From Sarocladium kiliense (lineage: Eukaryota > Ascomycota > Sordariomycetes > Hypocreales > Sarocladiaceae): a DNA stretch of 64,000 nucleotides. The position numbers and the translations under genes are program-made. The notes below the pieces were generated by a model. That model did not search any database and was not told where the DNA came from. It saw nothing but the letters and a program-made list of their open reading frames with translations. The stretch lies in contig JAUZTG010000034.1 of assembly GCA_030734395.1 (NCBI GenBank), positions 1,302,001 through 1,366,000 on the forward strand, given 5' to 3'. Of the stretch, positions 22,938 to 33,700 are shown in pieces; within the stretch, counting starts at the first letter, position 1, and every line of letters starts with the position of its first letter.

Positions 22938-23022
22938 GCGTAATTAGTGTAGTGGTAACATATGAGCTTCCCATGCTTCCTGGGTTCTGCTTGTGCCCTG
23001 GGTTCGATTCCCAGATTACGCA
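22938..23022 (+). tRNA. tRNA-Gly (CCC) with a 14-nt intron
   Basis: The acceptor stem GCGTAAT (22938-22944) pairs with ATTACGC (23015-23021), with discriminator A. The A box TAGTGTAGTGG is at 22945-22955 and the B box GGTTCGATTCC at 23001-23011. The T-arm is CTGGG/CCCAG. The anticodon CCC is at 22970-22972. Direct folding leaves an oversized variable loop. Removing 14 nt (22974-22987) just after position 37 restores a five-pair anticodon stem TGAGC/GCTTG (two G-U pairs) and a short variable loop. That is the canonical place for a tRNA intron. Confidence 0.9.
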
Positions 23023-23024
23023 GG

Positions 23025-23034
23025 TTTTTTTTTT
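23025..23034 (+). terminator. Pol III terminator of tRNA-Gly
   Basis: A run of ten T begins 2 bp after the tRNA 3' end, as expected for RNA polymerase III termination. Confidence 0.85.
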
Positions 23035-23035
23035 T

Positions 23036-23660
23036 AAGCTTCCTTGTCCCTGCTCCTTCTATTTTTATTATATATATACTTCTTAGAGACTCTACGAGAA
23101 CTCAAGATCACCTAGTCTGAACTTGAGAAGACGCAAGGCACGTCTTCTCTGTTTTGCTTTTTAGTTAAATGAATACATTGAAGTAGATTAGATACAGACA
23201 TGAAGAAACTATATAATCATAAGCATAGAGCTGTAATCGTTTCTCTGAAGTAACTCACTGCCTAGTTGTCATGCATCATGTCAGTCTCACATTGCCTTGT
23301 TCCCAGGAGCAATAAGCATATATCAGCTTTGTCATGCAGGGCGACGTCGACGAACTTGGGCTGAGTTGACTAAATAGGCAAGTACACCGAGTTTTCGGCG
23401 GCCGCCAGCTGTCAACCGTTCTGGCACTTCGGACATGGATAGGGCGGCAAGCTGTCAGTTGTCTAGCAGTTGTTGACGGACCGCCCAGCGAAGGACGACA
23501 GACAGTGTCTGAGGAAGCATGTCCAGGCAAGGACTGGGCGAGGACACGGGCTTGGGAGGATGATTCTCCTCTTTCTGGTGATGTTTCTACTCTGTCAAGT
23601 CAAACGTGTTTGGTTGTCTCTATATACTATATACTTTTTTTATATTCTTATTCTATCGAT
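23036..23660. other. Intergenic region after the tRNA
   Basis: No gene recognised. AT-rich patches, including a TATA-like stretch at 23620-23660, lie just before the ATG at 23661. Confidence 0.5.
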
Positions 23661-24118
23661 ATGCCTCCGAAGCGCTCCGTCGCCTCCAACGCCCGCCTCG
23701 TCGCCATCCGCGACAGGCAAGCCGAGCCGTCGCGCGGCCCCGACAACCCTGGGGTGGAACTTCGTCAGTTCATACTGACGGAGGAGGAATCCGCGGAGCT
23801 GGAGAGGGAATTCCCTCCTGAGGTCAGTGCCAATGGGCACTGCAGCTGGGAGGAGAAGACTCCCTCTCCTCGAAGGCTCCCGGAGCCCTCGAGATTCCAC
23901 CTCCAGTCCTCCCCGTCTTCGTCGTCGCCCTCCCCGCCTCCCTCTCCTCCTCCTCCATGGCCTCCGAGGCCAGTGCCGCGTCGACAGCGACGACGGCGGC
24001 GACGACGACGATGACGTCCCCGCCCCCGTCGCCGCCGAGAAAGAAGGCCAAGGCCGCCAAAGCCCCGGCGAAGTCCCGGCGAAGAAGCCGGGCAGAATGG
24101 CCCTCGAGGCCATGAAGC
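23661..24118 (+). CDS. Doubtful basic, low-complexity protein gene (possibly frameshifted)
   Basis: A possible model is join(23661..23822,23876..24118): ATG CCT CCG AAG start, MPPKRSVASNARLVAIRDRQ, an acidic TEEESAELEREFPPE, a 53-nt intron (donor GTCAGT, acceptor CGAAG), then Ala/Ser/Thr/Pro-rich sequence and a basic RKKAKAAKAPAKSRRRSR tail ending at TGA. An 11-bp-period direct repeat at 24064-24084 shifts the frame. One copy fewer would join the basic tail to KPGRMALEAMKQ and GTITSFFKKQ in the next frame, which ends at a strong splice donor (24208). GTITSFF resembles a PCNA-interacting motif without its Gln. I do not recognise the protein; it may be a damaged gene. Confidence 0.3.
24064..24084. 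repeat. 11-bp-period direct repeat
   Basis: cccggcgaag occurs twice, separated by one T, giving a period of 11 bp. Because 11 is not a multiple of three, the duplication moves the downstream reading frame. Confidence 0.85.
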
Positions 24119-24249
24119 AAGTATCCGTAAGGGGCACGATCACGAGCTTCTTCAAGAAGCAGGGCTCAGGCCCAAGGCCAGAAGGGGAAGACCCCTCTGA
24201 GCCATCTGTAAGTCACTCTTATTTTGCATCTATGTTGTCCACTAGTTTT

Positions 24250-24321
24250 GCTATTTTCGTTGCTATTCTGGTCGCTATTCTATTTGCTATTTTGTTTGCT
24301 ATTCTACTTGCGGTTTTGACC
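24250..24321. repeat. 12-bp minisatellite (about six units)
   Basis: Six tandem 12-bp units of the type gctattytnkty run without gaps: gctattttcgtt, gctattctggtc, gctattctattt, gctattttgttt, gctattctactt, gcggttttgacc. They lie between a splice-donor-like GTAAGT (24208) and an acceptor-like CAG (24404), so probably inside an intron or leader of GET4 or of the preceding gene. Confidence 0.85.
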
Positions 24322-24503
24322 CCCTTGCTTGTCGCTCCGTATAAGTCATGTCGTGTTGTCGTCGCGACCACCGATCCCAGAAACTTGACTGACGCACACA
24401 TCAGCTTTCACCCCACATCGCCTTGCTCTTGCTCCTCCTTCTTCACCACCACCACCACCTCCTCCTCCTCCGACATCACCCAACAACCACGATCCCGCCC
24501 GTC

Positions 24504-25544
24504 ATGGCTAGCAAGGTGGACCGCATCGTCGCACGCCTACAGGAGCGGATTTCCGAAGGCGATTACTACGAAGCTCAGCAGCAGACTCGGGTAGCTGCCT
24601 CTCGCTACATCAAGACCAAGAACTGGCCCGCCGCCATCGATATCCTTGCAAATGTCGCCCAGTCCCTTCTCAAGGCTGGCCAGGGCGGTAGCGGTGGCGA
24701 TCTATGCGTTATGATGGTGGATGTCTACAAGCAGGCGGAGCTGAAGCCGGACTCGGCTTCAAAAGGCAAGCTACTGACCTGCCTTCGGCTGTTCGATGGG
24801 GAGGAGCCTACGAGGAAGAAGTTCATTGGTGAGATGATGGCGTAAGTATAATTTCTAAGGCTATCATGTTCGCATGCTGACAGATGCAGCTGGTCGGCCA
24901 AGTTTGGCGAATACCCCGCTGGTGACCCGGAGCTTCACCATGTTGCCGGCTCCCTCTACGCCGAAGAGCACGAACCCTACGAAGCCGAGCGTCACCTCCT
25001 CCTCGGAACAAAAGACTCCCCCGAGGTCCTAACGAAGATGGAGTACGAGTGGTACAAGGAGTCCGAGCCGCACACCGCACCGCTCTACGCAGCCCGCGCC
25101 GTCCTCCCCTACCTTATGGTTGGCAATGTCCGTGCCGCCACGACCAGCTACCGAGCTTTCACATCTGCGCTCACGACCTCGAACCCAAGTCTTTCCGTGC
25201 AGGACGTTTCTGCAGGCGACGCCGACGTCCGCGTGTTCCCCAGCCTCCCGCTGCTTAACTTCCTCGGCCTACTCCTCCTTGCCGTGCAGCGTGGCGCTCC
25301 CGATGCTTTCAAGGGCCTTATCACGAAGTACGCCGCGCAGATCAACGAGACGGATATGTGGGCGGAGGCACTCGAGTCCATCGCAGAGATGTACTTTGGT
25401 ATCGTCAAGCCGCGGCAGAGTAATCCTCTGATGGACATGATGAGCGGCTTCTTCGGCGGTGGTGCTGGTGCACAGCAGCCGCAGAGACAAGCGAGGATGG
25501 GCATTCGGGCTCCTGACGGGCCGCCTGCAGCTGGTCTTGACTGA
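24504..25544 (+). CDS. GET4: GET4-like factor of tail-anchored protein insertion
   Basis: Model join(24504..24841,24890..25544), 330 aa. Get4 is the cytosolic alpha-helical (TPR-like) protein that, with Get5, hands tail-anchored membrane proteins from Sgt2 to the Get3 ATPase for insertion into the ER. Family blocks are visible: YYEAQQQTRVAASRYI, AIDILANVAQSLLKAGQGGSGGDL, WSAKFGEYPAGDPELHHVAG, and LLLLAVQRGAPDAF followed by a C-terminal Gly-rich GFFGGGAGAQQ tail. The intron is 48 nt (donor GTAAGT). The branch CTGAC lies too close to the first CAG (24883), so the AG at 24889 was chosen. The alternative acceptor adds two residues in the same frame. A pyrimidine-rich CACCAC/TCC leader precedes the ATG. 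Confidence 0.9.
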
Positions 25545-25582
25545 ATAATGCACCAGGGAGGAGATAGATGAATAGACAGCCC

Positions 25583-26176
25583 TCATCCTCTTGGTGGCTC
25601 TTCAGCTTCGTACATCCAGTTGTCTTCTGCGAGACCAGCAACCTTGGCTCGCAGACTTGCGCGGACGACTTCGAGGAGTTCTGGGGATGTCAGTCATAGC
25701 ATGCGTAGTGTAGAAAAGCTGCTCATACCTTCTGGTCGTTCAGCAACAGCTGTATGATTAACTTGATGAATCTTTACTGCCTCAGCCAGTCTTTGTCTTT
25801 CCCCTGCCTGCCGTCAGATTCTCCCGATAGATTTAGAAGCCAGGCCACACATACGTTCATTCTCTTGCCCGTCATCCAAGACACCCTCCTCCAACTCATC
25901 CATTTCTGGCGACGGGGGATCGGCGAGCTCAATCTCCCCATGCTGGTCCCTCACCACGATCTCCCCATCTTCGTCGTCATGAACATCAACAGCAGCAGTT
26001 GCAGATGCGGCCGCCGCAGCGTCAAGACGCAAAGTCTCAGCCGAGTTGTTGGATGAGGTGGGCGTTGGGCGACGGGTGAGCTGGCTGGTGAAGAGGTTGC
26101 GGCGGACGCCACCTGTCGAAGGGGCAGGGGCGCGGACTCGCTGAGGGGCGTTGGGGGGTTGCCTACGGTCGGCCAT
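25583..26176 (-). CDS. Conserved small hypothetical protein
   Basis: Model complement(join(25583..25680,25729..25803,25855..26176)), 164 aa. The start MADRRQPPNAPQR was chosen over an upstream in-frame start because of codon character. The N-terminal half is disordered (Pro, Ala, an acidic block HDDEDGEIVV). The C-terminal half is compact and charged: ERERQRLAEAVKIHQVNH, VAERPEELLEVVRASLRAK and EDNWMYE. The introns are 51 and 48 nt (donors GTATGT and GTATGA). Alternative acceptors give stops. The C-terminal block looks conserved, but I cannot name the family. It is convergent with GET4, with 38 bp between the two stop codons. Confidence 0.72.
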
Positions 26177-26606
26177 ATTCCAGTAGTAATTATACCGCAA
26201 GCTATAATGATATTGACCTGAACATAGAGAGCATAGGAGGCTGTATGTTGCAAGAATGAAGTTGGTGTTTACCCATGGTGGGGTGGGATGTCGCGGGGTT
26301 ACGGCGCTTGCGACAGGCGCTGGACAAATGAGCTGAGAGCTTGCATCACGAATCACATATGCCAGGTCAATTAGAAGATGGAGAAAGATAAAAAAGTCAA
26401 TAACACCGGCTCGCAGAACGCATGCAATCTCCTCACTACATCTTCCTAGTTCAGCACTCTAGTCGCCAACGGCCAAGCAATCCTAGACCAGCACGGCCCA
26501 TCCGCTCTTCCAGCCCCCTGTATTGATACATTCTTCTGCTCTTCCCGCGCCTTTATGCTTCGATGACAAAAGAGAATTGTCCATCCAGGTTGCTCCTGCA
26601 ACTACC

Positions 26607-27297
26607 TTACAGAGACAGGTTGTAGGAGTACTCGTCCTCCATGTTCTGGCTAACCCACAGAACGACAGAGCTACTAACGTCAGCATCCAGCACGATACTC
26701 TAGCAAAGTTCATCACATACCTGACACCCACGAGGGCATTGCTAACCACATTCTCAATGCCCATGCCCAAAGCCGGCATACCGACACTAGGGACGACAAA
26801 CTTGAGCACAAAGACCGTCACACCACCGGCCATGCCGCCTGCGAGAGCAGCGAACCCGAGGAAGAGCACAACGCGGGCCTTCCAGGCAACGCCCGAGCCG
26901 CTGTAAGACCACGAGTCAGAGCTCAGACGCTGTTTCTCGACGGAGTTGATAATGAGCATGCCGAGGGAGGAGAAGAACAGGGGCAGCCAGTCAACGAATT
27001 TGACGTGGATGTCGGAGGCATTCTTGGAGGATTTGGACCAGACGGCTGAGTCGAGCATGACGTAAAAGGCGAGAGAGAACTGAAATGGTCAGTGGTAAGC
27101 ATTAAGATGGAGCGTCGAACGACGAGCAGCCGACAAGCGCTGTCAGCCATCAGCCGATATGCGAATGCGCATGTCCAGCTTGCCCATGATCTTGGGAGAC
27201 GTACCAGAGCGCCAGCGCTGTAGACGCCGATGTTGCGCGCCCAGATGCTGTTCATCCACTCAGGCCTGCTGAACTTCCATAGTCGCTCGTCCTCCAT
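26607..27297 (-). CDS. VPS68: VPS68 / TMEM50 (UPF0220) membrane protein
   Basis: Model complement(join(26607..26670,26721..27079,27205..27297)), 171 aa. In yeast Vps68 is an endosomal/vacuolar membrane protein acting in vacuolar protein sorting. Conserved family parts are the amphipathic start LWKFSRPEWMNSIWARN, then FSLAFYVMLDSAV, VDWLPLFFSSLGMLIINSV, and AWKARVVLFLGFAALAGGMAGG. The C-terminus VVLWVSQNMEDEYSYNLSL matches the family end. The C-terminus is only restored by removing a 50-nt intron (donor GTATGT, acceptor TAG). The first intron is 125 nt. Four membrane segments are apparent. Confidence 0.92.
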
Positions 27298-28922
27298 GGT
27301 GCCGGTCGGGAGAGTTTATCTACTAAGTGTCGTACTGGAAAGCTCCACGTAGACCTGGGTCGGGATCAGGTCGGGAGATAGTCAAGGATCGGCGTCGTTG
27401 GATTCGTAGGGCGGAGATGATGGCGGGTGAAGCTGGCCGGGAGCTTGGTTGCAGCGCTGCCAGGCTGACAGCTTGGATGATGACGAAGCGGGGTCACGTG
27501 ATGCGATGCGGCTGGTGGCTGGGTTGGCTTGGACACGGGTAGCGACTCGAGAGCACTCGTGCAAAAAAATAATAATAATACCCAAGATGTACAGAGTACG
27601 AAGTAGAGGTCTCTTCCAGAATGTCACCAGAAGACCTGACTCTAGAGGCTGCGATGTTGGTGAAGGTGCAGGTCCTTCTTTGGTAGGCATCATCTATTCA
27701 CAGTGAGACTGGCACTCATAGTTACGTGGAAGACAATAGTAGGTCAGTCATCGCATTACATATCAAACGGCCACCCGCATGATGCTGTGTACCATTCAAC
27801 CCCATACACAGATCTCAATACTCGCATCCTGATGTGGAACAGAGGCGGCTGTCAAGATCGGTGGCATCACGCGATACGATCTTGGTGGATGGGAGCCGAC
27901 GTCAGACGCCTGGACTCGTTCCAAGGAATACGAGGTTGGTGTATGGCACCTCAGCGACGGCGTGCTTCTGGGTGCATTGGTTGCAGTGGCGTGCCATGCT
28001 GGAATAGGTACAGGAAAGTAGGTGCCGTACCTTACATGGACTCGCAGATTCATCCACCGTGAACCACATCTCTTGCAGGTGACGAGCATCTTGAGAAAAT
28101 GCACGTCGACTGAACAAGGGCATTCCTGAATGATCTTCAAAACATCGCAAACCCACTGCTAATCCCCATCAATCCCTCCCCCAGCCTCCAGTCCAACCCT
28201 GTCCAGCTCAGCCGCCCAGGCACATTTCGGTGCCCGCTAAACCGCATGAGGATGTGGCTTAGCGGAGGCACACGACGATCATTAGTTGCCCGTTAGTGGC
28301 CCGGGACAGCTAAAATTGGGAGAGACCCCTTGCTAATGCCCTCGTCTGCCATGGGCAGAACCACTGTAAACGGGACACCCGCTAAAAGTTCAGTAGAGGT
28401 TGCACCATTCCATCACCTCCAGTGCTCGCTCTCCGTCTCCCTGCGCCTCCTCCTGGTTGATTCGCACGCCGTTACATACCCGCCCATCTGGTCAAAACTC
28501 TCTCTCCCTCAGTCAAACATCCCTCCTCCTCGACGCTTTTCTCGCCCATCGCCCAACGTCGTCGCTGCCATCGGCCTCTTTTCTCCTTGTCCCTTGTTGC
28601 ATCCGATATGCCGACACTTTAAACAACTCGAATTCTCGTCGGCTTCATTCTTTTTTTCTCTTCCCACTCCCATTCTTTCGCTTCTGACGCGCTTGGTTTC
28701 GCCCTCTGTCGTTATTGATCCGCCGAAACACCACCCCCTTCCGACCAACCCCTTTCGCCAACCACGGTCTCCCTTGGCTAATCACCAACGCCCTCGAGCT
28801 CGAAACGATCGTTGTCCGTCGTGGAAGCAACTCTTGATTCTCGAATTTCGAAAAGACCTTGTTGAAGTGTCATAGCGCTCGCTCAACAAATCTACTGGCC
28901 TCACCTGCGTGTGTTCGCAGTC
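27298..28922. other. Intergenic region, divergent promoters
   Basis: 1.6 kb between the leftward VPS68 and rightward CSI2 genes. It holds a short A7 (AAT)n stretch near 27563-27579 and a long pyrimidine-rich zone (about 28395-28800) that is probably the CSI2 5' leader. No gene is seen. Confidence 0.5.
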
Positions 28923-30086
28923 ATGAAGCCTACCAACTACCTCCCGGGGCGCTCGCTCCTCCTCGCGCCCTTGGCCATCTTCGCCTCACCTGCATTCGCT
29001 CAGAACAACGGAAACAACAATAATAACGACAACAGCGAAAGCGGAGATTCAGAGTCTACCCGTTCTAACAGTGACGAGGAAAGCAGGACCGAGGAGAACA
29101 ACTCAGCCTCAGAAACCGGTAACCGCAACACTCGAACCACCGATTCCGCCTCGGAAGAGGAGGAACAGTCAACAACGACTGAAGAGGCCGAGTCGAGCAC
29201 TACGGAAGAAGCCGCTGAGACCACTGAGGAATCCTCGTCAGAGGCTCCCACCAGGACTACAGAAAGCGCTGACGAGACCGATGATGGCCCCAAAATCACG
29301 GCTTCTTTGACCCGTGGTTTCGGTATTCCCACATACCCGGCTGCGGCTGTTCCGCCGACCATTAACGCTCCCTTTATGAAGCACTCCTCTGCACCGGACG
29401 GTACAGTCTTCATCGCCGTGGGTGCCATCCTCGGTGCATTTGGCCTTGCTCTTCTCCTATGGCGCGTCATTTCTGGCATTCTCCTTCACCGTTCCGTTGA
29501 GCGTGCGGCCATGGCCCAGCATGACGCCAACAGCAAGGCCGGATTCCCCGCTCCACCTGCTCCGTTCTATAAGTACACCGATCATGGATCGACAATGTCC
29601 CTCGGCGGGAGCGCTGCTGGCCGTGGCGTCCGTCGCACAAACCGTGGTCCCACGCCCTCCAACAACCCCAGCCAGTCCAATCTCTTCTTCTCTCCCACTG
29701 CAGCAAACCCTGGCACCGCCGGCAACCGTGGCTCTTCCTTCCTTCCCTCGGGCTTCTACGCTGCTGGCAGCAGTTCCCCCGGTCCTCAGGGCCACGGCCA
29801 TTCAATCAGCCTGACCAACCTCCGCCCCGACTCGCGCGGCCATCAAGGGAATCCTTCACGAAACACTCTCAACCCCAGCCCACCGGAGTCCCCCGGTGTC
29901 ATGGCTCGACGAGACTTGAGCTCTAGTTCACTCAACCTCAACCGGCCACCTAGCCAGCGTGCTCCCAGCGCTTACCTCGACGACTTGCTCGCCGATGACC
30001 CGGGAGCTCTTCCTCCGCCGCATATGCCGCCGTCTCAAGGAGTTAGGCACCCTTCGAACCTCGGTAATGGTGGAAACCGCTTCTGA
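28923..30086 (+). CDS. CSI2: CSI2-like membrane protein (chitin synthesis related)
   Basis: 387 aa, intronless. The start at 28923 gives a signal peptide (SLLLAPLAIFASPAFA). An ATG 12 bp upstream is also in frame but weakens it. After the signal comes an Asn-rich run, then about 100 residues of Ser/Thr/Glu, likely heavily O-glycosylated and outside the cell. The conserved core follows: ITASLTRGFGIPTYPAA, APFMKHSSAPDGTVFI, and one membrane span at about 160-182 followed by a basic cytoplasmic stretch. The cytosolic tail of 200 residues is Pro/Ser/Gly-rich with SMSLGG- and LDDLLADDP-type motifs. In yeast, loss of CSI2 affects chitin deposition; the molecular role is unknown. Confidence 0.85.
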   Translation: MKPTNYLPGRSLLLAPLAIFASPAFAQNNGNNNNNDNSESGDSESTRSNSDEESRTEENNSASETGNRNTRTTDSASEEEEQSTTTEEAESSTTEEAAETTEESSSEAPTRTTESADETDDGPKITASLTRGFGIPTYPAAAVPPTINAPFMKHSSAPDGTVFIAVGAILGAFGLALLLWRVISGILLHRSVERAAMAQHDANSKAGFPAPPAPFYKYTDHGSTMSLGGSAAGRGVRRTNRGPTPSNNPSQSNLFFSPTAANPGTAGNRGSSFLPSGFYAAGSSSPGPQGHGHSISLTNLRPDSRGHQGNPSRNTLNPSPPESPGVMARRDLSSSSLNLNRPPSQRAPSAYLDDLLADDPGALPPPHMPPSQGVRHPSNLGNGGNRF

Positions 30087-30769
30087 GGGCGAAGACGTGA
30101 TAACAAAACAACTCAAACTCGGCGTTCAGGGAGAAAAAGGGTGGGTGCTGTTTCGATAACTCCGGCTCGGTGAAGCCTTCGGTGTCAGCTTTTGCATATT
30201 GGTCACGGACGATCAGCCAGAGGCGGGAGAACCTCGTCGTTTCCACCTTCGGCGTCAGGGGTGTATTTTCTGTCTACTGAATCCCGTTGAGAGGATCATT
30301 GTCTAATTTCTGTTCTTGTTTTGCTCATTTCCTTCTTGGCTCCTTACTCTCACCCGTTTTAACATCATGTAATCATCCGTCTCGGGACGTGGAGGCACGC
30401 ACGCAACACCAGACATTTGTTTATTCCAACATTGGCACAAAGACAGAAAATAACAACGTATCAAATCAAACCTCTTTGTGTCCTTCTATCTTACATTCCG
30501 ACCCTAGACCTCATACTCAGAAACACATCGGAATTGACCTTGCACAAATGGCATAACCTGGACACAATGTGCCACATGGAACGAGGAGTTGTACGGGATA
30601 GATGGAGTTAAGTCCTTTTACAGCGCTATTCATCGTTATCCAAGGTGAAACTATCCACCGCTGTATATGTTCCACTGCTCTGATTTTCCGCTGCATTTAC
30701 ATGCCATACCGTCGAACCGATGAACGCCGCCTAAATACACTGTGAGTTTGGTCTGATGCCAACTCCCTT
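30087..30769. other. Convergent 3' flank region
   Basis: 680 bp between the CSI2 stop and the stop of the leftward ABC transporter. No gene is seen; it should hold both polyadenylation zones. Confidence 0.5.
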
Positions 30770-33700
30770 CTATAGTTCCTTCTTTTCATCCCCAAAGTCC
30801 GACGAGGTACTGGGGCCGGCTTCTTCCGTCATGGCTGCAAGGGCATCTCTTGCTCCCTTGATGTCCTCCACGCGAATTCCGCTCCTGTCGCACATGCTCC
30901 TGAAGATGCCGCCCTTGCGCCAGAGCTCCAGTGGTGTATCCAATTCCGCAATCCGGCCAGAGTCCATGACACAAATGCGGTCATAGCCAATGATGGTGCG
31001 CAGACGGTGGGCAATGCAGAGGAGTGTCTTGCCTCTGAATCCGGTGGCAATTGTGTTCTGGATCTTATCATCCGTTTCCATATCGACAGAGGAGGTTGCC
31101 TCGTCGCACACAATGATTTGACAGTTACGCACGAGGGCTCGTGCCAAAGCCATGAGCTGGCGTTGGCCGAGCGAGAAATTGAGACCATCTTCCTCGACCA
31201 CGCTATCAAGGTGGATTCTCGATGCGTCCGCTTTGCGATCGGCAGGATCTGCATCAGGAGAGACTAGATCGGCTTGACGGAGAGCTGACCACAGCTCCAG
31301 ATCAGTATGCTCCTCGAAAGGGTCGAGGTTGCTTCGAACAGTGCCCCGGAAAAGTGTCGGATCTTGCGGGATGATCGCCAAGCGCGATCGAAGATCATGT
31401 AGACCAATCGTTGAGATATTGATACCGTCAATGGTGATTGACCCACCAGAGATCTCGACGAGTCGGAATAGAGTGCTCATAATGGAACTCTTTCCAGCAC
31501 CCGTCCGTCCCACGACGCCAATTCGCTCACCGCCTTTGACGTGCATGCTGAAGCCAGACAGTACCAGCGGAAGCTTCTCTCGGTAACGCATCTCCACGTT
31601 GTCAAACACGATTTCTCCCTTCTCAGGCCAGCTTGGCCTAACGTCAATCGTGTGTTCAGGCGCCTCCTCCTCGAGCTTGGTGCCATAATGGTGCAAGCGC
31701 TCGACAGCGTTCATGCCGTTCTCAACTTCAGCAAGCTGGCGGACAGAGAACTGCAGCATCTGGACAATGGCTAATATGTAACTGAGCACGAGACCACCAA
31801 TTGACGGGTTCACGCTGAAACGTGAAGTGACCACGAGGATTCCAACCGTGAAAACGAGAGCATTTCCAATGGTGTCCAGCCTGATGGACAGCCAACGCTG
31901 ATTGGCAAAGGTCAGGTAATATGCTGCGTTCATTTCATCGATGGACTTTCTCAATTCCTGGATGAAGTGGTCCCTCAGTCCGTAGGCGCGGATTGACGCC
32001 ACGCCACTGAGGCCCTCGCTGAACTTGGCGAAAACGTGGGACCGTTGCACAGACTCGTAGCGCTTGACCTCACGTGCAGACGCTCTGTAATAACCCGCAG
32101 ACAAGATGAAGAGCAAGTACAGAGGTACGAGTGCCACGGCGAAATAGTGGAAGAAGGCGATGATCAGTCCGCAGATGGATGTGATCATCACTACCGTGAA
32201 GAGGTACATTCGCAAAGCGTCGGTCAGGTTATTGTCCATGACATCGACGTCTCGCGAGAATCGATTCGTAATTCTTCCGAGAGGTGTGGTGTCGAAGAAG
32301 GACATGGGGGCTCGTAAGACCCTGTTGACTGCCTGTTTAAGCATGATTTTGCTTGCCTGTGTACCGAGAATTGTAAGAGTCACAGAAAACACAAACATCA
32401 TGAAAGCCTGGAAGAACCCTAAAGCAGCGAACACTCCAATGTAGGTGCCCGTGGTGAGACCGAACTTGTCCGAGGTCCAGTATGACAGCCACAAGCTTGT
32501 CATGATGTTGGTTCCTTGAGTGAACACGAGCAGGAATAATGCAAGAGGCGCGTTGAGCAACGTTCCTGAGGCCCTGATGTAGGCACCATAGACTGACCAA
32601 GGAACAGACGAGACAGCGCGCTCCTCCTGCTGCATGAGCGCGGCTTGTTTCTTGTTCTTCTTGTCCTTTTCTGCGTCTCCGACACCAGCATCCAGGACCT
32701 GCTTTTGAGCTTCATCTTCGGGATCCTTCTTCTCAGAATCCGTGGTTTCCATGAGCGTGCGGAAGGCTGCATTCTCCTGCATGAGACGCTCAAAAGTGTC
32801 GATGGCTTGGATATTACCGTTTTCCATCCATATGATGCGGTCACATCGTCGTAGAACCCACAATTGGTGAGTTGCGAGGATACGGCATTTGTCCTTCAGT
32901 AGACCAAGGATGGCATTGTCGAAGATATGCCTCCCAACGTGAGCATCCACAGCACTCAGAGGATCATCCATAAGAACGACATCAGCGTCGAAGTAAATTG
33001 CGCGGGCGATGTTCAGACGCTGCTTCTGTCCGCCTGAGATATTGATGCCGCGTTCACCAATCTCAGTCTCATCACCATGCGGCAGCATATCAAGGTCCGC
33101 CTGTAGTGCACACCTATATAACATTAGCAAGCGCCTTTGCCCTAGAAAGGAAGCTAATACTTACGCGTGAATGACCTCCTTGTACCATTCTTTATCGAGT
33201 TCCTCGCCCATAGTTATGTTCTTCTTCAAGGTTGCGTTTTGAATCCAAGCATATTGAGGGCAGAAGGCCTTCGTGGCGCCAAATGTCACTTGGCCGGAGG
33301 TCTGACGCATATCACCAGCGAGTGCCCCCAACAATGAACTCTTGCCACTGCCAACGCCACCAATGACAGCAACAAGCTCGTTTCTGCCAATTTGAAAGTT
33401 GAGATTGTTCAACTTGAACGGCTCCCGCTCCTCCACAATCGCACTGCCTTCCTCTGTTGACTCCTGCTGCTCGTTCCCCGTCGTGCCTGTCTGTGGCTTA
33501 GACTTCTGCCCTGTGTCATCTTTCTCCGAGTCTTGGGTCCTCGTCCTTTCCCAAGTAAATGAAGCATCACGCACATCCACTGCGTGTTCGATCTTTTCGT
33601 CGACGGCAATGACATCATCCTGTTCTTCCTCGAGAAGGAATTCCTGCACCCGAGCCATAGAGCCCCATGCATCCGCGACTTGACCCAGCACCAGAGGCAA

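Noticed and set aside
24219..24401. 60-codon minus frame with repeated Ile-Ala-Thr-Lys units
   Set aside because: It is only the translation of the 12-bp minisatellite.
28330..28875. 181-codon plus frame before CSI2
   Set aside because: CT-rich leader sequence read as Pro/Ser/Leu; best explained as the CSI2 5' untranslated region.
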